Shown one piece after another: positions 32,621 through 45,545 of a stretch of DNA of 64,000 nt. The DNA lies in the NCBI GenBank assembly GCA_013396755.1, contig VWZF01003636.1, positions 263,582 to 327,581 of the forward strand, given 5' to 3'. Positions within the stretch are counted from its first letter, which is position 1, and each line of letters opens with the position of its first letter. The notes beneath the pieces are model-generated. The model did not search any database and had not been told where the DNA came from. It was given only the letters and a program-made list of their open reading frames with translations. A program made the position numbers and the translations under genes. Source of the stretch: Sclerurus mexicanus. Its lineage: Eukaryota; Chordata; Aves; Passeriformes; Furnariidae.

Positions 32621-35600
32621 AGTCTCCCTGGGATGAAGTAGAGTCTGGCTCCCCCATCCTGCCACGGAGCTTAACTCTAAATGCCAATTCAGCATCTCCT
32701 CCTAGTGCTCTGCCAAGGGATGCAGATGTTCAGGCTCTCTCCCTCCCTGCTGTCCCTTTTCCAGCATGGGAACTGCCTGGGAAAAGTGTTACCCTGACCG
32801 TGCCGAAGGGTGAAGGTGTCACTTTTTCCTGCTGCACAGATGTGAAATAAGAAATCAGATGTTCTTAAATGTTGTTGGCAGCCACTCTGGTCAGAGCTCC
32901 CTGGTTTGTTATTTTTCTTTATTTTTTTTAATAATGTAATATTTTTAATTTTTTTCCTCCTTAAAACTTTAAAAAATAATTTTTTATTTATGATGTTTTT
33001 TACATGGCTGCCAATGGCACTGAGGGTGTTGTAGGGCATATTCATTGAGGAGCACAGAATATGCCCCATCTTCTTGTAGGATCACAAGAGAGGCATCCCA
33101 GGGTAACAGGTATTCTAAGAAACATGTGAAATGCAGACAATGAAATTCCCAGCTCTCAGCTAAAGCCAGGAACAAGGTCTCATGTTCAGCATGGCCTTGC
33201 AAGAGCAAACTAAAAGGCTTCACAGCAGAAAAACATATTTAACTCTTTTCTCTCTGGCAGAGGGTTAAACACGCTGGACAGGAGTTTCTCCACAGAGCAA
33301 TGGGCGGACCCTGCAGCTTTCACACCTGGGAGTGATGAACAAGGCGATCCTTTCAGCTCGTCCCTGCATCAGCGATTTAGTTACACGACAAGAATAAGCC
33401 AAGGGAACCACATCCCTCAAAGATCACTCGGTGCCGGCGAGAGGGGAATGCTCAGAAATTCACACCAGGGTCTCATGTTTTATTTCTGCTGAGAAACAAG
33501 GAGCCGTGGCACCGGAGGAGATCAGCGGTGGAGCCCACGCCACGCTGGTGGGCAGCGCCCGCCTCTTCAAAGGAAGGTGGACCCACCATAAGGCCCATCC
33601 CGCTGGCTCGGGGCAGCCAGGCTCCTTTCCCAAGCCTCCAGCACCACCCCACAGGCTGCAGCACGGGGTTTGATCACCCTTATCATTATCCGAGCTTCCA
33701 GGGCTGCGTGTTTTAATACCAGACATGAAATCATCCGGTCCGCTCCAAAAGCCCGGCACAGCGTTTGTTTCGGTGACCTCCCCTTGGTCGTGAATTCGGC
33801 AGATTGACTATGTATTGTATGAAGAAGGATTTCCTTTTGTTTGTTCACAAAGCATTGCCCTTTAATTTAATCATACGTCCCTTTGCTCTTGTACAGTTCG
33901 CCGTACTCTGCCCATTCCCTCCTCCCCTCCTTTCTTTTTTTTTCCCCCTACAATCTGGACATCTCCGACCATTCCAGTGCTAGCTGCAATTATTTCTCTT
34001 AATTCAGTTATTAAAAAATGTCTGCTGGTGGCAGAAGCATTGCAGATCTTTAGCAAAATTGATACAAATATTTTATTAGGATAATTAACAACGTTCAGCA
34101 CAAGCTTGTTTGGGAGAGCATTGGAGAACCCAAGCGGGTCTGAAATTTGAAACAGATGCAGGACATATCCATAAATAAAACCAGACCGAGTCAAACTGTG
34201 GCCTGCATAATAAGACATCACTCACTCTGTTTGCTCTATATTTGCAGACATGTTGTTAGCTGCATTTATTACAAAAGTTAGGTGCTTATTTGGAAGCTTT
34301 CACTTCTGTGGGCTTGTGATACTTTCTGTAAAACAAGAACCATAAATCATAGAGCGCCGTTTGAAAACCGTGCACCTCCAGATAACCAGCACTTGTCATT
34401 AGATTGTCTAAACCAGAGGATTAGCCAAAATACAGATGGAGAGGAAACACAGACTGTTTACGTTGAGTATTTTGGACAAGAGCCCAAGGAAATTACAATC
34501 GATATGGATATAGCATTTCTGAAGAGTTATGCAGCAAAAAGTGCAAGAAAATACTCTGACAGAGAAAATAAATAAAGCTGACAGAGGCTTAATTCTCTAG
34601 ATCCTGGACTGTGGATAAAAATTAGAAACATTAAGCCATTAAATCATTTCACCGGGACTTTAAACAATAGGAGCAGACTTGTATGTTGCTGCACAAGTTT
34701 AGAGCAGTGTCTTTTGCAGACTGGATAAATATTCAGCATTGTAACTCTAACACCTCTCACACCTCCCATACACTGCATGACCTATTTCCCAGTCCTTTTT
34801 CATGTGGGACAGGGTTTAAATAAAATAGAAATTCCTCTTGCTTCTTACAGATTGGAGTTGATTAAATATTCTACTGATAAAGGGTAAGCAAATGTCAGAT
34901 TCAATATAATAAAAAGAGAAATGAGAGTTCATACAAGCAGCAAAGCAAACAATCCATTTTCATACTTTATTAGAAACATTTATTGCCATAATGACTGCAT
35001 TATACTAAGCAAGCAGGTGGAAAGGTGCTCTGTGCAAGATATTCTCAAATATCTTTATTTTGAGGATTTTATATCTCCAATATTTAGACAGATGTTTTAT
35101 TCCCTATAATATAGTCAGAGTATGAAATGCTGTAATTTCAGTTACTGCATAAGGATCAAAATTGTACTTGGAGATCATGGCCTGTCATTGTGATTTCAAC
35201 AATAATGGTAGCCCATTAAATGCTCAATTTTTCTGCTTTGCCTTTATATTCCCAATGGTGAGTGGCTTTAGATATAGATGGCAGAGCTCCGCGAGCACCG
35301 GCAAATGCTCTGCCCAAATTTGCGGAACGCATTGCGAGCGCTCTCCTCGGTTATTGTACTCCCCGTACGCTTTTATGGACACGCCAGCCTGATCCAGGGC
35401 CGAAATGGGGCTGACAGAGATGGCCAGCCCTGCCCTGCGCGGGCCCTGCTATCAAACAGCTGGCACTCGTTATCTTAACAAACAGTGGGAACTGTAATTA
35501 AGCAGCTCTGTGTTCAATAAGACACCAGTGCCACCAGCGCTACCCTTGGAACAAGAATGGGGACTTGTTTCAGAGCTCGACTCTCTCTTAATTTACCAAA

Positions 35601-36604
35601 TCAGGAAGCCCAGTCAGCAAATAACGTAACAAAAGATTTCATTATTGCCCTTCATTTAATTTAAGAAAGAATTTAACCTATGTTCAGTGCTCAGGGCCCA
35701 GGCTTGCATTCCTCCTGCGGCCCAACTTCCTATCAGAAGCAGGAGTAACGCGGGACTCACTTCACTGCAGGATTTTCTGTATGAATTTTTTATATCCGAG
35801 GCATTTCATTCTCAAAGATTCTTCTACTTTGCAACCAATGTTGAAATATGTGTCAGTTCAAGTTTAGGATAAGAAAGAGAAAAAAGCCTGACATCTTAAC
35901 CAAGAAAATTTACTACCCAGTTTCTTCTTTTTATTAACAGAGATCATTAAGACATCAGAGTTTTTTTCTTTTACTGGCAGCATTCCACAGCCAGAGTATT
36001 CACAATGTCTAGGACACTTTCATTTTGTAATCTGGAGGATACAGTATATTAATTTTCAGGATTTATCACAAGAAAAGTGAAGTCATACTAAGTACAGTAG
36101 GTGTAACTAACTTTTATGTCAAAAAAGCTGTAAAGAGTGCCAGAAGCTCTGCTGGGCTAATAATAAGCTAAAAGGATATAAACTTGATTAGTCTCACTTA
36201 AGAAGCAAGAAGATAAAGTAAGCTTGAAAAGGCCTTTGCTCTTCCTTCAACTTCAGTGGGTTGAAGAGAATCATGAAGCTTATCACCATGAGATACTTGC
36301 TATAATGCCAGTATAGTTATTAGTTATATGTTAATTTATACTCCACTGTGCCCAGCCACCGCCACACCAGCAGAATTTGTAATTCTGTCCAAAATCTTTG
36401 CAGCATCTCAACGCTGTCACACTGTGTCACATTCCCTTAAGTGCACCTTGCACGGTGATATAAAACCTCCTTATTAAAAATTTCCAGCTACTAGAGGAAA
36501 ATTGTTCCCCAAATGGAGGATCAAGAATGTCCTTTCCCTGCTCTTGAAGGCAGCAGACACACTGGTGCTGGGAGCCCTCTTCCTTCCCACTCCTATGACA
36601 GGAA
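32621..36604. other. Long single-copy stretch, GC-rich patch then candidate conserved DNA
   Basis: About 33,290-33,780 is GC-rich with scattered CpGs. From about 33,780 to 36,500 the DNA is AT-rich, varied and nearly free of transposons, the usual appearance of a block of conserved noncoding elements. A T/A-rich low-complexity part is at 32,908-32,995. The open frame at 34,282-34,575 has no usable start codon and is not supported as a gene. Confidence 0.45.
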
Positions 36605-36899
36605 TTTGGAGAAGAGAAGGCTCCAGAGATGACTCACTGTGCCGTTCCAGTCCTTAACGGGGGCTCACAATGGGGAGGGAGAGAGAATTTTTACACAAGC
36701 AGATAGTGATAGGAGAAAGGGAAATGTTTTCAAACTAAAAGAGGAGAGATACGTAGGACTTTAGGAGGAGATTCCTGGCTGGGAGGGTGGGCAGGCCCTG
36801 GCACAGGGTGCCCAGAGAAGGTGTGGCTGCCCCTGGATCCCTGGGAGTGTCCAAGGGCAGGTTGGATGGGGCTTGGAACAACCTGGGCTGGTGGAAGGA
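36605..36899 (+). mobile_element. CR1 3' fragment lacking its tail
   Basis: Begins in the 'ttggagaagagaaggctcc' block and runs through 'gagagaatttttacacaagc', 'agatagtgataggagaaagg', 'tttcaaactaaaagaggaga', 'gtgggcaggccctggcacag' and 'ggatccctgggagtgtcc' to 'acctgggctggtggaagg', where homology stops. The last about 80 bp of CR1, including the tail, are missing, so a deletion or rearrangement removed the 3' end. Confidence 0.92.
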
Positions 36900-38380
36900 C
36901 TTTCCATCCCCAAGTGTTTCCCAAGGAAGCACTTTGTGAAGGGAATGTATCCTAATGAAGAAAAACAGTATTTTATCAAATGTAAATTGTAGTTAATGGT
37001 GCATATGGGTCTGCAGGCTGGTATTGATTATTATAGATTAAGAGAAGTTTCAGGGCGGAAAACAGCTGGTGTATGTGGTGACATCTGCAAATCAGGATTC
37101 TCCATCGGGGTCACACTGGTGTGGCACTGTGAGTGTGGGATGCATGGAAGAGGCACCAGGAAGAAAATGGGAACTGCTGCAGGAAATGCTTCCAGAAAGG
37201 ATGGGCCAGAGAGGAGGGAAGGAGAAGGGAGCAAGACTGAGGATGGGAGGGGAGAGAGCAATGAATATGAGAGGTGATACAGCAAAGAGACCAAAGGGTG
37301 CAGAGATGGACTGAGAACGTGCCTGGGTGAGCTGGAATCAAATGCTCTTTTCTTTAAAATTGGAAAATGCGTTTAAAATCATCAAAAGAGTGTTAATGAT
37401 TCAGGTCATACCCTGGAAACCATCAGAGCTTGGGATGCCCCAGGAAAGGCAGAGAGGAGAAAACATGTTTGCAAGACCTACACAGGCAGGTTAATACACT
37501 TGTGGGATCCAAAAAAATTCAGTGCTGTGCAATGTTACAGGCACAAGTCCAAGATATTTTCTCCCCTCCTTATTAAGACCTTAATTACCGTATTGTATTC
37601 AATTATTATGTGTATATTTTTGCTAGAAAGTGAGAACTCTGATGCTGCTGTGAATTAAAGCATGATCTGTAGAACAAGTTAAAGATCTCGGTTTTGAGGG
37701 ATATTTAATTTTATTTCCTGGTTTTGGACAGAATGTAGAAATTGTGCTTGTATAATAAGTTACTCACTGTATAAACCACAAAACATGAAAAAAAGTAGTA
37801 AGGATGGTGGATCTTGGCAATTACCATGTTAAATGAGTCTCCATAAAACCATATACAGAGTGAAAAGGTTAGGATGTTTCTCTATGCAGATCAAACTGCT
37901 AAAACAGTTTTTAAAGTTTTTCCTCTTCTTATTAATACTGGCATCAGTTTCAATACTGGCATCAATTTCTTTTTTTTTTTCCTTATTTATTGCATAGATC
38001 TAATATTTTTACCAGGGATTTCCATGATAATCTGCATGCAGAGCAACTAGGGTGTTCAGGAGCTCCCTTAGTCCCAAGAACCTTGCCCAGCTTGCCTCCA
38101 AGATTCCATTCAGTGTAAGGGGAGTGATTTGCACTCACAGCCCAACTCACTCTGCATCCAGCCTGTCTCTGCAAGGAGATGGACCAGCACATGACATCCA
38201 ACTTAACCAAACTCAAAAGGGTCCAGCTTGATCCAGCCTTCAAACTACCCAGTTCAGGAATGATGAGGACAATGAGAATGAGGAGCTGTAGCTCCTATTT
38301 GTAGTTGGCAAGGGAGGAGGAACATTGCAACACTTGCTCCAAGGTGTGGGTAGTCAAAACCAAAACAGGATGCACAAGGA
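36900..38380. other. Single-copy noncoding stretch
   Basis: No gene is recognised. A 19-bp tandem duplication (CAATACTGGCATCA) spans about 37,934-37,971, followed by a T10 run. Frames at 36,996-37,341 are in a purine-rich part and show no known domain. Confidence 0.45.
37934..37971. repeat. Two-copy tandem repeat, 19-bp unit
   Basis: AATACTGGCATCAGTTTC is followed at once by AATACTGGCATCAATTTC; one clear substitution separates the copies. Confidence 0.8.
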
Positions 38381-38534
38381 AGGGGTGGAATCCCCATCCC
38401 TTGAAGTGTTCAAAAGAATGTGTAGATGTGGCACTTGGGGACATGGGTTAGTGGTGGGCTTGGCAGTGCTGGGTTAACGATTGACTCGATGGTCTTAGAG
38501 GGCTTTTCCAACCTTAGTGATCTCTTGATTCAAT
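38381..38534 (+). mobile_element. CR1 3' end fragment, 'gacatgggttag' subfamily
   Basis: Contains 'gtggaatccccatccc', 'gaagtgttcaaaagaatg', 'gatgtggcacttggggacat', 'gggttagtggtgggcttgg', 'ctcgatggtcttagagggct' and 'tttccaaccttagtgatct'. This differs from the 'ccatgggcaggg' type found at most other sites here, so at least two CR1 subfamilies were active. Confidence 0.9.
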
Positions 38535-38898
38535 GCAGTGCAATAAAAATCCATGCCCAGTTCAGCAAGAAACCTCCTTGGAAAGCACAAGCTCGAGTTT
38601 CAGGGTGCCAGGCAAGCAAAAGATTTAATAGTTAATGACCTGGAGTGTTTGGAAGGCAGCGTGTGTGTGCTTTCACACGGCCGTCAGCCCTCTCACCACC
38701 CAGCTCCTTGTGCCTTTGAAATTCCAATGCGCTTCAGCTGAAGGAAGGAAGGCTCAGTCAACACTGTAAAGCTCTTTTTGTGGTTAGTTTGGTCCTAATT
38801 TGCCAGGAAAACATAGCAGGTCTGGCAGAGGGAAGAATAAGTCCCTGCTCCAGAGAGCTGAGGAATGTCAACTTCCAAAAGGTGTAATATGGGAAGTT

Positions 38899-39072
38899 CA
38901 CAGAACCATAGAAACACAGAATGGTTTGGGTTGGAAAGGACCTTCAAGATCATCTGGTTCCACTCCTTGCAATGGGCAGGGACACCTTTCACTAGGCCAG
39001 GTTGCACCAAGTCCCGTCCAACCTGGCCTCGGACACTTCCAAGAATGGGACAGCCACAGCTTCTCTAGGCCA
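38899..39072 (-). mobile_element. CR1 3' end fragment, reverse orientation
   Basis: Reads 'cacagaaccatagaaacac', 'gaatggtttgggttggaaag', 'aatgggcagggacaccttt', 'ggttgcaccaagtcccgtcc' and 'acagccacagcttctctagg', the reversed last about 170 bp of CR1. It is followed after about 20 bases by a CR1 tail in the opposite direction. Confidence 0.92.
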
Positions 39073-39089
39073 GGTTTGTCTGCTTGTAA

Positions 39090-39201
39090 GATTCAGCTAG
39101 ACAGGGTGCTGGACCACCTTGTCTAGACCATGCTCAGCCAAGATAGGTTAGACCAGCTGATTCCTGAGGTCTCCCAGCCTGGAATTCTATGACTCTATGA
39201 T
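39090..39201 (+). mobile_element. CR1 3' tail of another subfamily
   Basis: Contains 'agctagacagggtgctggac', 'ccttgtctagaccatgctc', 'taggttagaccagctgattc' and 'ctgaggtctcccagcctggaa', then TTCTATGACTCTATGA. This matches the avian CR1 type that ends 'gatccctgaggtcccttccaacctgg'. The adjacent minus-strand copy may have inserted into it, which would explain its missing 5' part. Confidence 0.82.
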
Positions 39202-42200
39202 CTCCTGAAAACGCCATTGAAGATGCCGCGCTGTGTGCTCACGTAGAGGAGCCAGACCCAGATGACCTTACATGCTCTGGAAACCCAACCACGACCTGGC
39301 CATTGGTGACTGAGCCCTGACAGCCCTGTCCCTACCTGTCCCCAACATCTCACAATGATTTAAGCGCCAACACTCGGCCACGTAATTAGCAGAGGAAACT
39401 GAGGGCTTCTGCTGTAATGCTGTGATTAAATTAGCCATTTAAAAATTTCTGAGAGAAAGGAGACTAAAATGTTTTATAGTGTAGTTAAAAGAACCAGTGA
39501 ATGATTCCCTCATGTTGAACATTTCCTAATGTCAGAAGCAGGGTGGATGACACAGAAATCATAAATCCAATCGAGAAGTGTTAAAAATCACTTTAGTCTG
39601 CCAACTTACTAGAAATTCAATAAAATGGGATGGGAGAATTTATTTGTGTATGTGCAAAAGATACGTATGAAATTAAACCCACGGAGGTGTCCATGTGCAA
39701 CGCACACATGACAGGGTGAGGTTCTCCATCACCCCCGTATCACAAACTGGGGAGAAAAGTATGTTGGGAGGACTATCCCAGATGCCTGACTTGGGGATGG
39801 AGGTGATGACAGGATGGGGCTGTTTTTTTGGGGACAATTCAGCTCTGTGGCTGGTGGCCCCATTGCACTTGTATGCTGGGAATAGCCCCAGCTCTTCTGG
39901 TGAGCTGCTGTTTATATTTACTTGTTGATTTTTCACTTCACTCGTCCTGTTTAACGTGCTTTAACTCACATTTTGCCTGCACGAAGCGGGACTTTTAAGA
40001 GGCATGAAATGACAAAACAGGGCTTTGTTTTGCAGCCAGATTCCCTCCGCGTATGCTCCGCTGGTGTCTGCCTCCACTTCCAGCTCCATCATCACATCCA
40101 ACAGAGCCTGGGGCAAAGCTGGAGAAAAACACCCAGCGCATTCAATTTACAAACAGAAATAAACACCTTTCTGGCAGGTTCTACATAATCACTGAACAAA
40201 ACCAGGGGAGTAAAAAAAAAACCAAAACAAAAAACCACCTGCAACACAACATTTTTTATGTAGTTTGTGCGCGGCGGTGACCCTTTATTTTCTCGAGGAA
40301 ATAATGCTATTACAGGAAGATGTCTAGCGCTGGGATCTCAGTCTCCTTCTCTGTTTCCCGAGGAGCTGCTGTGCCACACCTGGGTGGATTGCCTGGCTGG
40401 GCGGCTGCTCTCTGCCCCAGCAGCGCCAGCACCGTGCCCCCAACCAAAGCCATTTCGCCGAGACACGCAACTTGGCCGGGCGGGTGAAAATGAGTCAGAT
40501 ATGAAAATGTCTGAGGCAATAAATTAGCACACGGCAGGGGGGTGATAGCTTAATACATTCTAGTCCAAACAGTACCTGACACCCTTTACTGCTCCAGAGG
40601 TGGGACACCATAGCGGTACTGGAGCGAAAATGATCATTCCCATCTGATTTGAGGCGTTGCAATAGGTCTGTAATGCAATTCCGGCAGAGAACCTGTGCAG
40701 GGTTTTATGGTGTTTGTACACAGAATCCTGGTTAACCTGCCAGGCTGTTTTCTTGGGCTCCCTTGTTTCGATTAACCCAGAAAGAGATGTTTTAAGTTTA
40801 AGCAGAACTTCATTGTTTTAAGTCTTTGTTGAGCGTCTGATAATACCTGCTCATTATTCATGCAAAGGCTAATAATGTAAAGCCAACAGTCTCAGAACAT
40901 GAAACATTACCATCCTGACTGGATACATCATTTGTAGAATGATTAAACAACTAAGATAAAATCAACATTAGCAGTCAGCATGTAACAGTAAGTATCCTTC
41001 CAGTAATTTAATATTTACTGCAAAGCTCCCTAACACCTATTTGCAACTAATCCACTGGAAGTTGCAAAATGCATTTTTTAATATAACTGACATCTATTTG
41101 TGCAATAGTCTCTTCCAGGAAAATAACAGCAGCTCGGTTTTTAGCGTTGATGGCAGATAAACAAAAATGTTGTTGCCAAGGACTTTATTGCAAAATTAAA
41201 TGTCCTGGGAAACATATTCAATTTGCTGCTTTCCCTAATACTATGCCAAGCTCTCCTTTCAGGTACACCCATGTAAACCTACACTTGAGGTTTTACTACA
41301 AGGCTGGGTTTTGTTACTTTCTGTTGCACATATATTGAAACTAAAGAAACCTATGAGCTCATGGACAAATTGACAGAGCTCTTAGATAGTTCTTTCCCCT
41401 TTCTTCCCCTTCTTGGCTGAAATTCAGAAATATGAACACTAGATGAAAAGGCAGAATTCAGAATTTGAGCCTGTTTCATGCATCCCACATTTATCTGCTC
41501 AGCCCAACGTTAATTTTTCCATGAAAACAACCAGCAAATTGTGATGCCAAGACCCTCTGACTCCTTCAGATGGACAATAAATAATTATGATATGAAATAT
41601 ATAGTCGTATAATAAAGGCACATTCATGTTCTGTGGGTCAACTGATAGGGCTGGTCACCAAATTCATTGCAAGCAGCTGCAACCTGCCCGTGGTGCCACG
41701 GTCTGGGGAGAAATGGATTTGGCTCCAATGCTCAAACAAACATAACATAAACCATGGCGTGGGTTGAAATATCAGGTTGCAACTTTATTTTTGCCCAGGT
41801 ATGAAATAGCCATAACTGTGAAACTCTGACCTCCTGTGCATCTGTGGTGTTGATAACTCACAGGCTGTGAAACCCAGGATCATTCTAGAGATATTTGGCG
41901 GGGAAGGGGTGAGGATTTGGAGCCTACCAGACCTGCAGGTGCTGGCACTGCTTCTAAAGCTCAGATTCCAGTAGCTCACGGGCTTCTCATGGCTGGTTCT
42001 TGATGATGGTGCAGGCTCAGCACTGCCAAGGTCTGCACCTTGGTTCCGCTGACAGGGACTCATCACTCTCCCCTAGCTGCTGCTTAAAAATCAAGTATTG
42101 GCATTACCCAAATGGTTTCCAACTCCCAGACACCATGGAACAATATGGAGATATGAAGATTTGGGCCAGCAATGTCTCTGCTCACCCAGGACAGCCTCGC

Positions 42201-42288
42201 TGCCGTGCGCAGGCACTCCCGACCCTGCTCCTGCAGGACACGCTGCTCTGAAAGCTCAATTCATCTCCCCGTGATGGACACTTTAGAG
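39202..42288. other. Single-copy noncoding stretch with candidate conserved part at about 40,540-41,340
   Basis: A small CpG-containing patch lies at about 40,262-40,495. The following about 800 bases are AT-rich, varied and free of repeats. They include an ATTATTCATGCAAAG motif at about 40,854 with a near-octamer. No exon or RNA gene is recognised. Confidence 0.42.
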
Positions 42289-42360
42289 CAGTGTTTCTCA
42301 GCTGTTTAAAGTTGAAAGAGCATCCAACCCTTTTGAAGAAAACCTACAGATCACCTTGGG
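42289..42360 (+). mobile_element. Possible hAT-type DNA transposon terminus
   Basis: CAGTGTTTCTCAGCTGTTT resembles the start of Charlie-type hAT elements (CAGTGTTTCTCAACC...). The next about 50 bases are only loosely similar and no matching terminal inverted repeat was found. Chance similarity is quite possible. Confidence 0.22.
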
Positions 42361-45234
42361 AAGTGTCACCACAACTGCTTCCCTCTGCAATCCAGGGCCA
42401 AAACTCTGCCTGTTCACCAGTTGCCTTTGCTCCCCATTCGAGCTGTTCGGTTTTCTGTGTGTGTGAGAGCAAATGGAACAGTCTGGTCACCCCAAACTGA
42501 GTCCCAGGCCACTTCTCTGTGCCATTTGGCTCACCAGTGGCTCCAGAACCACGAGAAAATAAAAGCACGCTGCAGTATTGCAAAACTTCTGTGTGTCCAC
42601 ATTTCTACCTAATGAAATCCCAGCCATAGCAGATTTGATTCTTCACCTCTTTGCAGCACGCACGTAGTGGTTTGCACTTGGAAAAACCAGAACAAACTCG
42701 ACATTAATGCTGCCTCTCTGACAATTACCACCGCATTATCTTTCATCTCTACTATGTGTGAAAACAGTAAGAACCAAATATATTTCACTTAGGGTTCCTT
42801 CATTCCGAAGAGTTTGCCTTTGTCTTCCTTTACCCTATGCACTGACAGCAAACTTCATGAATTAACTGGCTTCTGGTATAACTCATGCATGGAAATCCAA
42901 TATAACCTCTTGGCTATGAGCAGCAACACTTCGCTTATCGTACACTAAAAGAATTTTTACTAGTTAATTAAGATTTGTTTGCTTAATTTTTTTCAGGCGG
43001 TTGGGGATGTTGCTTCTCTGTCATTTGGCTGAGAAAATCGTGATGTATACGCTGTATAAAAGTGCCAAAAGAAGAAATGTGTAAGACTGCAGCGTCTCTG
43101 GTAGTAAATCTTTTTTGTAATCCTAACTTCATATTTCCATTGAATTGTTCCTCTCGAGCTGTGCAGACAGTTGAAGTATTTGAGTGTAGTCACATATGCT
43201 TTGGTGCTGCTAACAGCCCTAAAGTTCCTAATCCAGAGGCACACACCGGGCCCAGGATGTTGTTGGCACTCCTCGGGCTGCAAAATATTACAGCACACCT
43301 TCTCTGGTGCTTGCTTTCGAAATTTCCTTTGCACTTTGTTTACTATATATTCCAATAGTGTAATATTAAACAAAAACAGTGTGTCCTGTGCCAGAATGAT
43401 TGATTACTACACCGTGGCAAGGTCACCTCCTAGGAACAGGCTGAGTGCAGTAAGGGCTGTCTGACTCATACAGTTAACACTATATCCGCATTGTATGAAT
43501 GTCACCAGCAATCCAGTGATTTATTGCTTGGAAGGCTCTGTTCAATTTTTTCTGCCTGACCAAATTGCACATTTTCTAGAAAAAGAAGCAAAAATATTTC
43601 AGCACATGGATTACCCCAAGTCCTCATTTCTCCCACTAGGTTCAATGAGTCTTTTCAAAGATGCTGATCATCAAAACCTCATATTTTTCACTTTTTTTTT
43701 TCCACCCTTTTCTGCCAGATATTTGGCAAAAATGATTATTGCGGTAATGAAAAGGTGCAGCAGAAGATTGAGGGGTTTTTAATCAGATTTTGGTAACATC
43801 TGTGGGCCAGGAATAAGGGCAGCTGTATGTTCTGTTTCTTAATTTTAGTAAGATTTACTCTGGGTATAAAATGTTAGCCTCAGGCAAAATTTAACTGGCT
43901 TAAAAGAAAAGAAATGATAGTCTTACAGAAACTACCCAACTCAAACTGTTTGAAAACAGTGACTGAGATTAATCCCCTTTGCTCTACAAAATTCCTACTT
44001 TCTGACAAAGAAGATATAATTATAGATTGAGAGAAATGACTTTCAAAATTAACATTCCAGCAGACCCCGACATAATAGATACATTCATTCCTTGTGTATC
44101 TGCATGGAAATCAAAGGAGATACATCATGTTTGAATCCAGGCTTTTATTTTTAGAGCATCCAGCGCTTTTGCGGCACAAGGAGGGAGAGAGGGAACAGCC
44201 CCACACCCAGCCAGGGAACCAGGCTGGGGGTCCAGAGACCGGGGGTCAGCCCTGGGCTCCTCAAAACCCAGGCCAGCAAAAAGAGGTTGGGTTTGGGAAG
44301 GTGTTTAGGTGCTTGGAAATTGAGGTAGGTGGGGTAGAGGTGAGTGCTGTGGCATTTCCAAAAATCACTTTTTCTTTTCCTGTAGGCAGCTGTGTCTCAT
44401 CTGCATCTTTAGATGTTGTTCCCTACTTTTAAAATCTGCTTTCTCTTTCTCCTCCCACCTCACGCCACACTTTCAGGAAAAAAACAAATCAGCAGGAAAT
44501 CTTGGGTTAATACAACCCTTTATCTCAAAGAACAATAAAAAATTGAGAGATGATGCATCTTAACACTACATAACACATCAATTAATGCTGCATCTATCAA
44601 ACTTTATCTGACCCCAGAACTGAGATATATCGGCTCTCCTGATCCCCTTACAATGACTTTGGTTTTTCTGTTATGACAATAAGTGTATCTGTGCAATGAA
44701 ACTCCCATTTCCTCCCTGCCCTTCAAAGCATCATCTCAGAGACCACAGTTTGGGAAGCAACAACTGGAACCATCTTGAGATATTAAAAGAGTCTTTCCCT
44801 GCTCATGTTTATACCCATGGGTGAATTAAGTATTTTAATTTTAAATGGGAAAGAAAATTAATTTGGGGTGAAAGAGTGCAAAAGTCTAAGCTCAGATAGG
44901 CATGTTGTAACTTTGGTCTATTAAATCCAAAAATGTTTCAGCTCAAGGATGAGTTCATTGACTCAGCTCACTCGAATGAACAAACAGAAGAAAGTGAAAT
45001 GAGACAAAGCCAAAGCCAGCTGCATGAGCTCAACACACCCGAAACACCCACAGCAGAGGGAGGACCACGAGCCACCACACTGCAGTGCTGCCAGGAGCTC
45101 GTCCTGCAGCAGCTCCATTACCACCTGCACGTGACTTGGGTCATACTTCATCTTCTAATTGATATCTGCCATTGCCTCATAACTAATGATGACTAATGGT
45201 AATCTCTGGAAAGACAAATAAAAGCTAATGCAGA
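42361..45234. other. Single-copy noncoding stretch
   Basis: AT-rich for the most part, with a more GC-rich part at about 44,160-44,290. Frames up to 126 codons (42,993-43,373, minus strand) have no recognisable domain. No repeat family is recognised. The part at 42,880-43,380 has the texture of conserved noncoding DNA. Confidence 0.42.
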
Positions 45235-45545
45235 GGCGCTCCGTGGTGCGGTTCCCTTTGGAAAGCTCCCGGGCCATTAGGAAGCAATTGGAAGTGGAGA
45301 TTGATGTGCCCTGGGGGTTGCTCCGGGGGATGCGGCGCATCTCCAAACCCCCGGGGCCAGGGGCAGCTCTCCCGCTGCGCTGCTCCAGAGCAGGGCGTGA
45401 TTCCCAGAGATTCCCAGCCCTCTCCAGCTGTGCCAACCAGGGCCACCCCAGAGCACGGCCGGGCTGTGGCACCTTCTGGCTCTGCCAAACACAGCCCAAG
45501 ACACCCAACCACAGCGAGGTGCACCCGCCAAGGAAGGCAGCGTTC
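45235..45545. promoter_or_regulatory. CpG-rich patch, possible small CpG island
   Basis: About 310 bases hold 16 CG dinucleotides at high GC content, in sharp contrast with the AT-rich DNA on both sides. No CR1 or other repeat explains it. All frames look open because stops are rare in such DNA. A noncoding promoter or an orphan CpG island is possible; no TATA box, initiator or exon could be identified. Confidence 0.4.

Noticed and set aside
34282..34575. 97-codon plus-strand frame with protein-like composition
   Set aside because: It begins directly after a stop with GTG, and the first ATG comes only at about residue 77. No domain is recognisable. A coding-potential test on aligned birds (PhyloCSF) would be needed to reopen it.
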